64,000 bases of DNA from Caballeronia sp. SBC1 (lineage in GTDB: Bacteria > Pseudomonadota > Gammaproteobacteria > Burkholderiales > Burkholderiaceae): positions 558,001 through 622,000 of the forward strand of contig NZ_CP049159.1 of NCBI RefSeq assembly GCF_011493005.1, written 5' to 3'. Of the stretch, positions 22,510 to 30,043 are shown one piece after another. Numbering within the stretch: position 1 is the stretch's first letter; each line of letters begins with the position of its first letter. A program made the translations under genes and the position numbers. The notes beneath the pieces were generated by a model. That model worked only from the letters and a program-made list of their open reading frames with translations, was not told the origin of the DNA and did not search any database.

Positions 22510-22947
22510 ATGGACCACTACTTCGACGATTTTTTTTGGCCCGGTCAGAGCATCCTCTTTGCGTTGAGCAAAGCACGCCACCTGCTCACGGCGGAAATGG
22601 ATGTAGCGCTTTCGGGCACCGGCGTCACCAGTTCGCAGGTCGGCGTGCTGCTGCTCCTGTCGCGGGACAGGGCGCACACCTCGGTGGGATTGTCCAGGCT
22701 GCTTGGCATCGATTCAGGATTCGTCACACGGATGCTCGACCGGCTGGAAAGGCGGGGTCTAGTGCGCCGGTCTCGCGACAGCGTGGACCGGCGGGTGGTG
22801 AGCCTGACGCTGACCGAAGCAGGGCGCGATGTCGCTACGCGGATCGCGGAGATTGCGCCAGCGATGTTGAACCGGCGCCTATCGGGCTTTACCGCACTGG
22901 AATTTGCAACCTTGTGCAGGCTCCTCAACAAGTTGCTGGAAGAGTAG
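22510..22947 (+). CDS. MarR-family regulator (first of two)
   Basis: A 145-residue winged-helix repressor. The core GTGVTSSQVGVLLLLSRDRA, LLGIDSGFVTRMLDRLERRG and wing LVRRSRDSVDRRVVSLTLT match MarR proteins that control Emr-type pumps. It precedes the DHA2 pump with about 90 bases between, and shares the pattern GID/VDSGFVTRMLD with the second MarR at 24697, so the two are paralogues. A run of eight T residues follows the stop (22952 on), with only a weak stem before it. Autorepression through the operator at 22464-22477 is inferred. Confidence 0.92.
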   Translation: MDHYFDDFFWPGQSILFALSKARHLLTAEMDVALSGTGVTSSQVGVLLLLSRDRAHTSVGLSRLLGIDSGFVTRMLDRLERRGLVRRSRDSVDRRVVSLTLTEAGRDVATRIAEIAPAMLNRRLSGFTALEFATLCRLLNKLLEE

Positions 22948-22966
22948 GCCGTTTTTTTTGCTCAAA

Positions 22967-22984
22967 TATCTGACATATCAGATA
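22967..22984 (+). promoter_or_regulatory. Perfect 7-4-7 palindrome, MarR operator before the MFS pump
   Basis: TATCTGACATATCAGATA is an exact inverted repeat (arms TATCTGA and TCAGATA, spacer CATA). It lies about 55 bases upstream of the pump start at 23037 and contains the TCTGA-N4-TCAGA core shared with 22464-22477 and 25168-25181. Confidence 0.7.
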
Positions 22985-23036
22985 AATGGTGCCGGTTTCA
23001 GGACAACCGACCGTCACACCCCTTAAAGGACGCAAC

Positions 23037-24599
23037 ATGAATCCGCCGAAACACGCGAGCGCTCCGGCGCCATTGGTTGGCTGGCAGTTCGCACTGGGCA
23101 CATTCGCCGTGGCGCTCGCCACCTTCATGAATGTGCTGGACTCGTCGATCGCCAACGTCGCGATCCCGACGCTCTCCGGCGACCTCGGCGTGTCGGTCGA
23201 CGAAGGCACGTGGGTCATCACGATGTTCTCCGCGGCCAACGCGGTGTCGATTCCGCTGACCGGCTGGCTCACGCAGCGAGTTGGGCAGGTGAAGCTCTTC
23301 GTGGCCGCGATCCTGCTGTTCGTGGTGTCGTCCGCGGCGTGCGGCCTCGCGCCGAACCTGCCCGTGCTGCTCGTGGCGCGCATCGTGCAAGGCGCGGTGG
23401 CGGGGCCGCTGGTGCCGCTGTCGCAATCGCTCCTGCTCGCTTCGTTTCCGCGGGAAAAAAGCTCGAGCGCGCTGTCGCTGTGGGCGATGACCGCAACGGT
23501 CGGGCCGATCGCCGGGCCGGCTCTTGGCGGCTGGATCACCGACAACTACAACTGGTCGTGGATCTTCTACATCAACGTGCCCGTCGGCCTCTTCGCCGCC
23601 GCGGTGATCTGGGTGCTCTACCGCAAGAGCGAAACGCCGTCGCGCAAGCTGCCGGTCGACAAGATGGGGCTCATCTCGCTGATCGTCTGGGTGGGTGCGC
23701 TGCAGGTCATGCTCGACAAGGGCAAGGATCTCGACTGGTTCAATTCACCAGTGATCTGGGCGCTCACGATTGTCGCGCTGGTCGGGTTCGTGTTCTTCCT
23801 GATCTGGGAGCTGACCGAGGCGAAGCCGATCATCGACCTGCGCCTGTTTAAAGGACGCAACTTCCTGGGCGGCACCATCGCGATATCGGTCGCGTACGCA
23901 GTCTTCTTCGCCAACCTTGTGATCTTGCCGACGTGGATTCAGGAGTACCTGGGCTACCGGGCTGTCGACGCCGGCATGGTGACTGCGCCGCTCGGCATCT
24001 TCGCCGTGCTCCTTGCGCCGGTGATGGGCAAGGTCATGCCGAAATCGGACGTGCGGGTGCTGGCGACGCTCGCGTTCCTGGGTTTCGCCGGTGTGTTCTT
24101 CATGCGCTCGCTCTACACCACGGACGTTGACCCCTACACGCTCGTGTTGCCCACGCTGCTGCAAGGCATCCCGATGGCGCTGTTCTTCACGCCGCTCACG
24201 GCGATCATCCTCTCGGGTCTGCCGCAGGAGAAGATCCCGGCGGCCGCGGGCCTGTCGAACTTCGCGCGGATCTTCGCCGGCGCGGCGGGCACGTCGCTCA
24301 TGAGCACCATCTGGAACGACCGGACGATCCTGCACCATTCGCAGCTTGCCGAGCAGACTAGCGTGAACAACCCGAACTACGTGCACGCGCTTGCCGGTAT
24401 TCAGACGACGCTGCATGCGAGTCTCTTCAAAGCCCAGGCCTTTTTCGAAACGCAATTGAGCGCGCAGGCGTCGATGCTCGGCCTGAATGATGTGTTCTGG
24501 CTGTCGGCGGTGATCTTTGTCGTGATCATTCCGCTCATCTGGATCACCAAGCCCAGCAGGGACGGTGCGAAGAACGCAGCGGGCGCGGGCGGTCACTGA
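23037..24599 (+). CDS. emrB: DHA2-family MFS multidrug efflux pump, EmrB-like
   Basis: The inner-membrane pump of a tripartite efflux system, 520 residues with about 14 helices. Motifs: TFMNVLDSSIANVAIPTLSG in helix 1 (the DHA2 signature), GDLGVSVDEGTWVITMFSAA, LTQRVGQVKLF (motif A region), GPIAGPALGGWITDNYNWSW (motif C region) and FYINVPVGLF. ATG 23037 is preferred over 22986, because AAAGGA lies six bases upstream and the earlier start would overlap the operator. The adaptor and outer membrane factor genes follow after the second marR gene. Drug specificity is unknown. Confidence 0.94.
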   Translation: MNPPKHASAPAPLVGWQFALGTFAVALATFMNVLDSSIANVAIPTLSGDLGVSVDEGTWVITMFSAANAVSIPLTGWLTQRVGQVKLFVAAILLFVVSSAACGLAPNLPVLLVARIVQGAVAGPLVPLSQSLLLASFPREKSSSALSLWAMTATVGPIAGPALGGWITDNYNWSWIFYINVPVGLFAAAVIWVLYRKSETPSRKLPVDKMGLISLIVWVGALQVMLDKGKDLDWFNSPVIWALTIVALVGFVFFLIWELTEAKPIIDLRLFKGRNFLGGTIAISVAYAVFFANLVILPTWIQEYLGYRAVDAGMVTAPLGIFAVLLAPVMGKVMPKSDVRVLATLAFLGFAGVFFMRSLYTTDVDPYTLVLPTLLQGIPMALFFTPLTAIILSGLPQEKIPAAAGLSNFARIFAGAAGTSLMSTIWNDRTILHHSQLAEQTSVNNPNYVHALAGIQTTLHASLFKAQAFFETQLSAQASMLGLNDVFWLSAVIFVVIIPLIWITKPSRDGAKNAAGAGGH

Positions 24600-24640
24600 G
24601 CAACGCGTTGCCCGGACGGGAAGAAATCGCAAAATTATTC

Positions 24641-24681
24641 TTGCCAGAATCTGACTTAGCAGTTATTGTGTGAGTCACACA
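24641..24681 (+). promoter_or_regulatory. Promoter of the second marR gene with degenerate operator and a GTGTGA-N-TCACAC palindrome
   Basis: TTGCCA (24641-24646) and TATTGT (24664-24669) are separated by exactly 17 bases. The spacer holds TCTGA-CTTA-GCAGT, a degenerate copy of the MarR operator. Overlapping the -10 and the start region is a perfect inverted repeat, TGTGTGA-G-TCACACA (24667-24681), of a different type. Confidence 0.55.
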
Positions 24682-24696
24682 CATTGAGGCTGCGCC

Positions 24697-25134
24697 ATGA
24701 AGCACTATACGTCTGAAAATTTCTCCCTGACGCAAAGCGTCGGGTTCCTGCTGACCAAGGCTCGCAACCTGATCACGACGGAAATGGACACGGCCCTCAA
24801 GGATCTCGACATCACCGGCCCGCAGATGGGCATTCTGCTTGCGATGCAACGCGGCCTGGCCTCCACGCCGTTCGAGCTCTCGAAGATCTTGTCCGTCGAC
24901 ACCGGGCTGATGACGCGGATGTTGGACAAGCTGGAAACGAAGGGGTTGCTGGAACGCTCGCGCAGCGTGGATGATCGCCGGGTGGTTAACCTGGTGCTGA
25001 CAAAGAAGGGCAAAGAAATAGCGGCCGAGATTCCGACTATCGCACCGGACGTGCTGAACATGCGGTTGAAGAAGTTCACGAAGGCGGAGTTCGAAGAACT
25101 GTGCCGTCTGCTGAATAAGTTCATCGGAGAGTGA
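24697..25134 (+). CDS. MarR-family regulator (second of two)
   Basis: A 145-residue winged-helix protein: LDITGPQMGILLAMQRGLAS, KILSVDTGLMTRMLDKLETKG and SRSVDDRRVVNLVLTKKGKE. It is the same length as the regulator at 22510 and clearly paralogous, arguing for duplication within the efflux locus. It sits between the pump and outer membrane factor genes. A T-tailed hairpin overlaps its stop, so the downstream genes probably need their own promoter or read-through. Having two regulators may let the pump and its channel respond to different ligands (inference). Confidence 0.92.
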   Translation: MKHYTSENFSLTQSVGFLLTKARNLITTEMDTALKDLDITGPQMGILLAMQRGLASTPFELSKILSVDTGLMTRMLDKLETKGLLERSRSVDDRRVVNLVLTKKGKEIAAEIPTIAPDVLNMRLKKFTKAEFEELCRLLNKFIGE

Positions 25135-25158
25135 GCGCTGCGGCGCTCCCCTTTTTTT
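25133..25158 (+). terminator. Rho-independent terminator overlapping the marR2 stop
   Basis: GAGCGC-TGCG-GCGCTC forms a 6-bp GC stem starting inside the TGA stop codon, followed after CCC by seven T residues (25152-25158). It is a standard intrinsic terminator, and separates marR2 from the outer membrane factor and adaptor genes. Confidence 0.75.
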
Positions 25159-25167
25159 AACCATGAA

Positions 25168-25181
25168 TCTGACAGGTCAGA
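25168..25181 (+). promoter_or_regulatory. TCTGA-N4-TCAGA operator at the start of the outer membrane factor gene
   Basis: TCTGA-CAGG-TCAGA is a perfect 5-4-5 palindrome. It ends three bases before the ATG at 25184, so a bound MarR protein would cover the ribosome-binding and start region on DNA. It is the third perfect copy in the locus. Confidence 0.65.
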
Positions 25182-25183
25182 AA

Positions 25184-26692
25184 ATGAAAGCGCAGATTAA
25201 TCATTCCGGTCGCGGTGTCCGTGCAGTGAGGGCGGGGCTGTCGGCGATCCTGGTGGCGATGCTCTCGGCATGTGCCAACTATGCGGGCATTCACAGCGAC
25301 AAGCAGATGGCCCAGCCGCAACAGTTCGAGACGACGCAAAGCCTGCCGGCCGAAAGCGGTCACTGGCCGGCGGCCGACTGGGCCGACCAGTTCGGCGACG
25401 CACAACTGAAAGGCTTGCTTGAGGAAGCGCTCAAGGGCAGCCCGACGATTGCGCAGGCGCGTGCCCGCCTTGCCGGGGCGCAAGCCTATGCGGACACCGC
25501 GAAGGCCAGCACCATGCCGCGGGTCGACGCTGAGTACTCGCTGACGCGCCAGCAGTTCAGCGGCACGGCGGAAGTGCCGCCGCCCTACGCGGGCAGCTGG
25601 CAAACCCAGAACAGCGGACTGCTGAGTGCTTCATACGATCTGGATCTGTGGGGCAAGAATCGCGAATCGATGAAGGCGGCGATCTCCCAGGTGCAGGCGA
25701 GCGAGGCCGACGCGGAAGTCGTCAAGCTCACGCTCACGACCGCGGTCGCCCGCACCTATAACGAGTTTGCGCGGCTTTATGTGCTGCGCGATATCGCCCA
25801 GCAGGAAGTCGAGCGCCGCGAACAGATCGATCGCATCACGGCAGGCCGCATCGCAACCGGGCTCGATACCGAAGTCGAACGCAAGACGGCGCAGGCTAAC
25901 CTCGCGACCGCCCGCTCGGCGCGCGCCGCACTCGACGGCAGCATCCTCACGACCCGCTACCAGTTGGCCGCGCTCATGGGCGAAGGTCCGGACCGCGGAC
26001 TCTCGATCGCGCGGCCTGCGCTTGGCGTGGGCGACGAGGTGCGCTTGCCTAACAACCTGCCCGCCGACCTCGTGAGCCGCCGCCCGGACATCGTCGCGGC
26101 CCGCTGGCGCGTCGATGCGATCACGCACGAAGTGAAGGAAGCGAAGGCCGAGTTCTACCCAGACATCAATCTGAGCGCTGCGATCGGCCTGGACGCGTTC
26201 GGCTTCGGCCGCTTCCTGACGGCGGCGAGCCGCACGGCCAACGTGGGTCCGGCGATCAATCTGCCGATCTTCGACGCGGGTGCGCTGCGTGCGCAATTGA
26301 AGGGCCGTTACGCCGATTTCGACGACGCCGTCGCGACCTACAACCAGACCCTGGTCACCGCTTTGAGCAACGTGGCGACGCAACTCGCGCAGATCCGTTC
26401 GAGCGACGTGCAGCTTGGCGACGCGCAAGTGGCGCAACAAGCCGCACGCGAGGCCGACGAGCTGGCGATCACGCAGTACAAGGGCGGCCTGACGAATCAG
26501 CTGACCGTGCTCAACGCCGACATGAACGCTCTGCAGGCCGATCAGGCCGTCGCTAACCTGCTGATGAACCGGCGCGACCAGCAGATCGCGCTCGCATCGG
26601 CGCTGGGCGGCGGCTATGTTGATACGTCATCCGAATCAATACGCAGTGCGGATTCAGCCGCACCTTCCCACGCCGTCGTCGCCGCGCGTTGA
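25184..26692 (+). CDS. Outer membrane factor lipoprotein of the efflux system (NodT/OprM family)
   Basis: The 502-residue protein is a TolC-like outer membrane channel. A lipoprotein signal ends at the lipobox LSAC (AILVAMLSAC). Family blocks follow: AADWADQFGDAQLKGLLEEA, SPTIAQARARL, LLSASYDLDLWGKNRESM, LPADLVSRRPDIVAARWR and YNQTLVTALSNVATQLAQI. Start 25184 gives a normal lipoprotein leader; an ATG at 25163 would add seven residues and overlap the operator. It precedes the EmrA-like adaptor by 34 bases and completes the tripartite pump. Confidence 0.92.
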   Translation: MKAQINHSGRGVRAVRAGLSAILVAMLSACANYAGIHSDKQMAQPQQFETTQSLPAESGHWPAADWADQFGDAQLKGLLEEALKGSPTIAQARARLAGAQAYADTAKASTMPRVDAEYSLTRQQFSGTAEVPPPYAGSWQTQNSGLLSASYDLDLWGKNRESMKAAISQVQASEADAEVVKLTLTTAVARTYNEFARLYVLRDIAQQEVERREQIDRITAGRIATGLDTEVERKTAQANLATARSARAALDGSILTTRYQLAALMGEGPDRGLSIARPALGVGDEVRLPNNLPADLVSRRPDIVAARWRVDAITHEVKEAKAEFYPDINLSAAIGLDAFGFGRFLTAASRTANVGPAINLPIFDAGALRAQLKGRYADFDDAVATYNQTLVTALSNVATQLAQIRSSDVQLGDAQVAQQAAREADELAITQYKGGLTNQLTVLNADMNALQADQAVANLLMNRRDQQIALASALGGGYVDTSSESIRSADSAAPSHAVVAAR

Positions 26693-26726
26693 ACCGGCAC
26701 GTTCGCACACTCTCTGGAGAATTCAC

Positions 26727-28025
26727 ATGAGCGATAGCATTACGGCCGACCGCACGAGCGCGGACCCGGCACAATCGAATAGCAGCGGTGCGCACGGTGC
26801 CCCCGCCGGAACCTCGCCGAACGCGCCGTCGCCCGGCGCATCGTCAAAGCGCAAGCTGTGGCTCGCGCTGCTGGGCATCGGGGTCGTGGTCGCGGGTGCT
26901 GCGTATGGCGCGTACTACTTCACGTATGGGCAATATCACCAGTCGACTGACGACGCGTATGTCAACGGCAACCTCGTGCAGCTCACGCCGCAGGTGACTG
27001 GCACCGTCAACGCGGTCGACACGGACGACACGCAGATCGTGAAAGCGGGCGACCCGGTCGTCACGCTGGACCCGGCCGATTCGAAGATCGCACTGCTGAA
27101 TGCCGAGGCGGCGCTCGGCCAAGCCGTGCGCCAGGTGAGTACGCTCTACGTGAACAACGACTACTACGCGGCCAACGTCGCGCAGCGCGAGTCGGACCTG
27201 GCCCGCGCGCAGGACGATTTGAAGCGCCGTGTCGCGGTGGCCAGCACCGGCGCGGTGTCGGCGGAAGACGTCGCGCACGCCCACGACGCCGTGACCGCTG
27301 CTCAGGCAGCGCTCGACGCAGCTCGCCAGCAGGCGCAATCGAACCGCGCGCTGACCGACCGCACGTCGATCGAACAGCATCCGGATGTGCGAGCCGCCGC
27401 CGCCAAGCTCCGCGACGCCTATCTCGAGTACGCGCGCAATACGCTGCCCGCGCCGGTGACGGGCTACGTCGCGCAACGCTCGGTGCAAGTCGGCCAACGC
27501 GTCGCGCCGGGCACGCCGCTGATGTCGATCGTGCCGCTCGACGGAGTGTGGGTCGATGCGAACTTCAAGGAAGTGCAACTGCGCCGGATGCGCATCGGCC
27601 AGCCGGTCACGATGACGGCGGATGTGTACGGCTCGAGCGTCAAGTATCACGGACGGGTGATCGGCTTCTCGGCGGGTACGGGCAGCGCGTTTGCGACGCT
27701 GCCGGCGCAGAACGCGACCGGCAACTGGATCAAGATCGTGCAGCGCTTGCCGGTGCGTATCGCACTTGACCCGAAAGAGCTGGCGGCACATCCGCTTCGC
27801 ATTGGGTTGTCGATGGTGGTCGACGCCGACACGCGTGACAATTCCGGCACGCAGCTCGGCGCTGCTGTGAACACGACCTATCACACCGATGTTTTTGCGC
27901 AGTATGGCGAGCAAGCCGACGCGGAGATCGCGAAGATTATCGAGCAAAACGAAGTGACGGTGCCGGAGAAGGTGACAACGTCGGTTGCCAGGAAGATGGC
28001 GATGCGGGACCAGGCGCGCGGTTAG
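26727..28025 (+). CDS. emrA: HlyD/EmrA-type membrane fusion protein
   Basis: The periplasmic adaptor linking the EmrB-like pump to the outer membrane channel, 432 residues. A long hydrophilic Ser/Ala/Pro-rich N-terminus is followed by one TM helix (LALLGIGVVVAGAAYGAYYF), the biotinyl-lipoyl half STDDAYVNGNLVQLTPQVTG, a helical hairpin (VSTLYVNNDYYAANVAQRES through SAEDVAHAHDAV), the second lipoyl half APVTGYVAQRSVQVGQRVAPG and the barrel VWVDANFKEVQL. ATG 26727 is chosen because CTGGAGA lies at RBS distance. It is the last gene of the efflux locus. Confidence 0.93.
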   Translation: MSDSITADRTSADPAQSNSSGAHGAPAGTSPNAPSPGASSKRKLWLALLGIGVVVAGAAYGAYYFTYGQYHQSTDDAYVNGNLVQLTPQVTGTVNAVDTDDTQIVKAGDPVVTLDPADSKIALLNAEAALGQAVRQVSTLYVNNDYYAANVAQRESDLARAQDDLKRRVAVASTGAVSAEDVAHAHDAVTAAQAALDAARQQAQSNRALTDRTSIEQHPDVRAAAAKLRDAYLEYARNTLPAPVTGYVAQRSVQVGQRVAPGTPLMSIVPLDGVWVDANFKEVQLRRMRIGQPVTMTADVYGSSVKYHGRVIGFSAGTGSAFATLPAQNATGNWIKIVQRLPVRIALDPKELAAHPLRIGLSMVVDADTRDNSGTQLGAAVNTTYHTDVFAQYGEQADAEIAKIIEQNEVTVPEKVTTSVARKMAMRDQARG

Positions 28026-28136
28026 GGTTGACGTGGACTCTTAACGACGGTGGCGCAGGACGGCGCCGCCTGTCACGCTCAAGTGTCATTGCCTGCTCGA
28101 ATGCGTCGTCAGCGAACATCGCGATTGGGCAGGTTT

Positions 28137-28152
28137 ATTTGTCATGACAAAT
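28137..28152. repeat. Perfect 16-bp palindrome
   Basis: ATTTGTCATGACAAAT is an exact palindrome 110 bases past the adaptor stop. A nearby CATGAC (28159 on) pairs with its GTCATG as a second, wider inverted repeat. No known operator is assigned. Confidence 0.5.
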
Positions 28153-28199
28153 GCTAAGCATGACTTATCGCGTGCTGCGGTCTCGCCCGCTAGATAGCG

Positions 28200-28346
28200 C
28201 TAACGATCGTCGTCACCCATTCGACGAATAATGCCTATTGCCGCAAACGCTATCCCAACGAACCATGACGGAAAGAAGTGAAGGAACAAGGCGGGGACGG
28301 CGAAATTTGCGCCGTAAGCTTTGAAGAATGGCGCGTACTCGGGCAT
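28200..28346 (-). CDS. 48-residue single-helix membrane peptide, possible permease remnant
   Basis: A short frame starting MPEYAPFFKAYGANFAVPAL contains one clear membrane helix (LFLHFFPSWFVGIAFAAIGI) and ends in a charged tail (IIRRMGDDDR). The composition is that of real membrane protein. It may be a small subunit or the broken end of a permease; AAGGAC lies immediately before the ATG, too close for a good RBS. It sits next to the truncated 2Fe-2S gene and IS6 debris. Confidence 0.35.
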   Translation of the reverse strand: MPEYAPFFKAYGANFAVPALFLHFFPSWFVGIAFAAIGIIRRMGDDDR

Positions 28347-28378
28347 GTCCTTAACGCCCATTCAATCCGGATCGAGCC

Positions 28379-28577
28379 ATGTTTGAACTGCTGCCGCTTT
28401 CAGACGGGGCGAAGGTTTGCATCGATATAAACGGAGCAGCGCATGTCGCTGCCGGTCATTTGAACGTCGCGGCCGCGATGCTTGAGGCAGGGGTGCAGGC
28501 GTGCCGGGCAACTCCCGTGAGCGGCCTGCCGCGTGGGGTGACGGCGCTGATCAACACGTTGAATGGCGTGTTCGGCG
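28379..28577 (+). pseudogene. 5' fragment of a small 2Fe-2S subunit (opine/sarcosine-oxidase type), cut by IS6 sequence
   Basis: The frame begins MFELLPLSDGAKVCIDINGA, continues LNVAAAMLEAGVQACRATPV and reaches SGLPRGVTALI. This pattern (variable domain, AAALLxAG, CRxTPVSGxPR) is seen in small 2Fe-2S-binding subunits of HcnA/OoxA-type FAD oxidases. The Cys cluster that should come next is absent, because the sequence changes to IS6 transposase around 28578. A second Cys-poor reading frame continues to 28735 but is not homologous. Assignment to this family rests on short motifs. Confidence 0.4.
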
Positions 28578-28845
28578 GCAAGTTCGAAATACCTGAACAA
28601 CGTCGTCGAGCAGGATCACCGGGCCATCAAACGCATCATCGAACCGATGATGGGGTTCAAGGATTTTCGGTGTGCGCGCATCATCCTGTCTGGCATAGAG
28701 ATCGCGCACATGATCCGCAAGGGACAGATGTGTGACGATGGCGTTGCATCGACTGCTGCCGAACAATTCTATTCTCTCGTGATGTAAGCAATCCTCCTCA
28801 TCTCAGGCGACTGATCGTCGCATCGTCCTTAACGCGACACAACCC
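28578..28845 (+). mobile_element. IS6-family transposase C-terminal fragment and right terminal repeat
   Basis: From 28578 the frame reads ASSKYLNNVVEQDHRAIKRI, then PMMGFKDFRCARIILSGIEI and AHMIRKGQM, stopping at 28787. This is the C-terminal third of an IS6 transposase including the catalytic Glu in VEQDHR. About 58 bases on, minus-strand GGGTTGTGTCGCG (28833-28845) fits an IS6-type terminal repeat. The F420-reductase-like coding sequence resumes at exactly 28846, so 28845/28846 is the insertion boundary. The left part of the element is missing. Confidence 0.75.
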
Positions 28846-29127
28846 GCCGTAGGCATTGGTCGCATCGATGATGGTCTTGCCCTTCCAAGTGGGCAGCGCC
28901 TTCGCGACATCCCGGTGCGACTCGAAACGGACAGCCAAAAAGACCATGTCCGCCTTGACCGCTTCCGCCATTTTTTTGGGAATGATTGTGGGGCCGATCG
29001 CGGCCGCAGCGGATGCAAAGCTTTCCGGGTCGCGAGTGGTTGCAACGGATACTTCGATGCCGCTTCGGGCAAACGCCTTAGCAAAAGCCTGGCCGATCTT
29101 GCCGAAGCCGATAATTGCGCAGCTCAT
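28846..29127 (-). pseudogene. Truncated NADPH-dependent F420-reductase-like NAD(P)-binding gene
   Basis: Ninety-four codons (CAIIGFGKIGQAFAKAFARS, TTRDPESFAS, ADMVFLAVRFESHRDVAKAL, GKTIIDATNAYG) match the N-terminal Rossmann half of the NpdG-like family. The frame then runs into the terminal repeat of the IS6 fragment, adding a foreign tail to a stop at 28798. Full-length relatives, such as those at 30701 and 32543, are about 206-211 residues, so half of the protein is lost. It lies just upstream of an intact SDR on the same strand. Confidence 0.8.
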
Positions 29128-29197
29128 ACGTTATCCTTAGTTTTACCACGCCCTACGGGTTCCGAATATCGAATGGAGCGCCGTAGGGCGTAGCGCG

Positions 29198-29932
29198 TCA
29201 GAGTTGCGCCAGGCCGCCGTCAACGGCGACCTCGCTGGCGGTCATGAAGCTGCTGTCCGACGACGCGAGAAAGGCGGCCACGGCCCCGATCTCCGCTGGA
29301 TCGGCCATGCGCTGGAGCGGAGTCATCGAGGCGTAAAGCTTCTGGCCTTCCTCGCCGAGCGCTGCCTTCGCGAGTTCGGTCGCTGTCGCCCCGGGCGACA
29401 GCACGTTCACCCGGATTCCGGTGCCCTTCAGGTCCTCCGCCCAGGTCCGCGCGAGGTTGCGCACTGCCGCCTTGCTCGCGCTGTAGGCGCTCATTCCCGG
29501 CGCGCCCGTTGTGCCGGCGCTCGATCCGGTCAGGATTATCGAGCCGCCTTGCCCCATCAGCGGCAGCGCCTTCTGGACCGTGAAGATCGTACCCTTCACA
29601 TTGGTGTCGAAGGTTTCGTCAATGTGCTCGGCGGTGATCTTGCCGAGCGGAAGCTGGCTTCCCGCGCCGGCATTGGCGAAGACGATGTCGAGGGTTCCGC
29701 GCTCGGCCTTCACCGCCGCGTAGAGTCGGTCGAGGTCGGCCAGATCGGAGACCGAGCCCTTCACCGCGCGGGCATTGGGCCCGAGCTCTGCCACAGCGGC
29801 GCCGAGCGATTCCTGCCGGCGGCCGAAGATGAAGACGAAGGCACCCTCCTCGATGAAGCGCTTTGCTGCGGCGCGGCCGATGCCGGTAGCGCCACCGGTG
29901 ATCACAGCGGTCTTTCCATTCAGTCTGGTCAT
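29198..29932 (-). CDS. SDR-family NAD(P)-dependent oxidoreductase
   Basis: A 244-residue classical short-chain dehydrogenase: cofactor motif TGGATGIGRAAAKRF, NAG motif (FANAGAG), catalytic Ser in IILTGSSAG, Tyr-Lys in YSASKAAV, and RVNVLSPGATAT. The start MTRLNGKTAV is chosen since GGAAGG precedes it by nine bases; the upstream Met (29941) overlaps that RBS. The gene is divergent from the HxlR regulator at 30044, a frequent pair in which electrophile or thiol stress relieves repression. The substrate is unknown. Confidence 0.93.
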   Translation of the reverse strand: MTRLNGKTAVITGGATGIGRAAAKRFIEEGAFVFIFGRRQESLGAAVAELGPNARAVKGSVSDLADLDRLYAAVKAERGTLDIVFANAGAGSQLPLGKITAEHIDETFDTNVKGTIFTVQKALPLMGQGGSIILTGSSAGTTGAPGMSAYSASKAAVRNLARTWAEDLKGTGIRVNVLSPGATATELAKAALGEEGQKLYASMTPLQRMADPAEIGAVAAFLASSDSSFMTASEVAVDGGLAQL

Positions 29933-29985
29933 GTCGTGCATCCTTCCTTGGAGTAGTACGGAAGCAGGGAACTGCTTGCTTGAGC

Positions 29986-30023
29986 CAAGTATGCAGTTCT
30001 GATAACCTAAGGACAAGTATGCA
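29986..30023. promoter_or_regulatory. Duplicated CAAGTATGCA elements between SDR and HxlR genes
   Basis: CAAGTATGCA occurs at 29986-29995 and again at 30014-30023, 28 bases apart, in the short divergent intergenic region. Direct repeats at near-integral helical turns are a plausible operator for the HxlR protein. Confidence 0.5.
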
Positions 30024-30043
30024 CCTTTTGGTAACCATGAAAA

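Noticed and set aside
23745..24632. A long minus-strand frame opposite the MFS pump
   Set aside because: It is Arg/His-rich antisense shadow of a well-conserved membrane protein.
24667..24681. TGTGTGA-G-TCACACA as a CRP site
   Set aside because: CRP sites have TGTGA-N6-TCACA. The 1-base spacer here does not fit.
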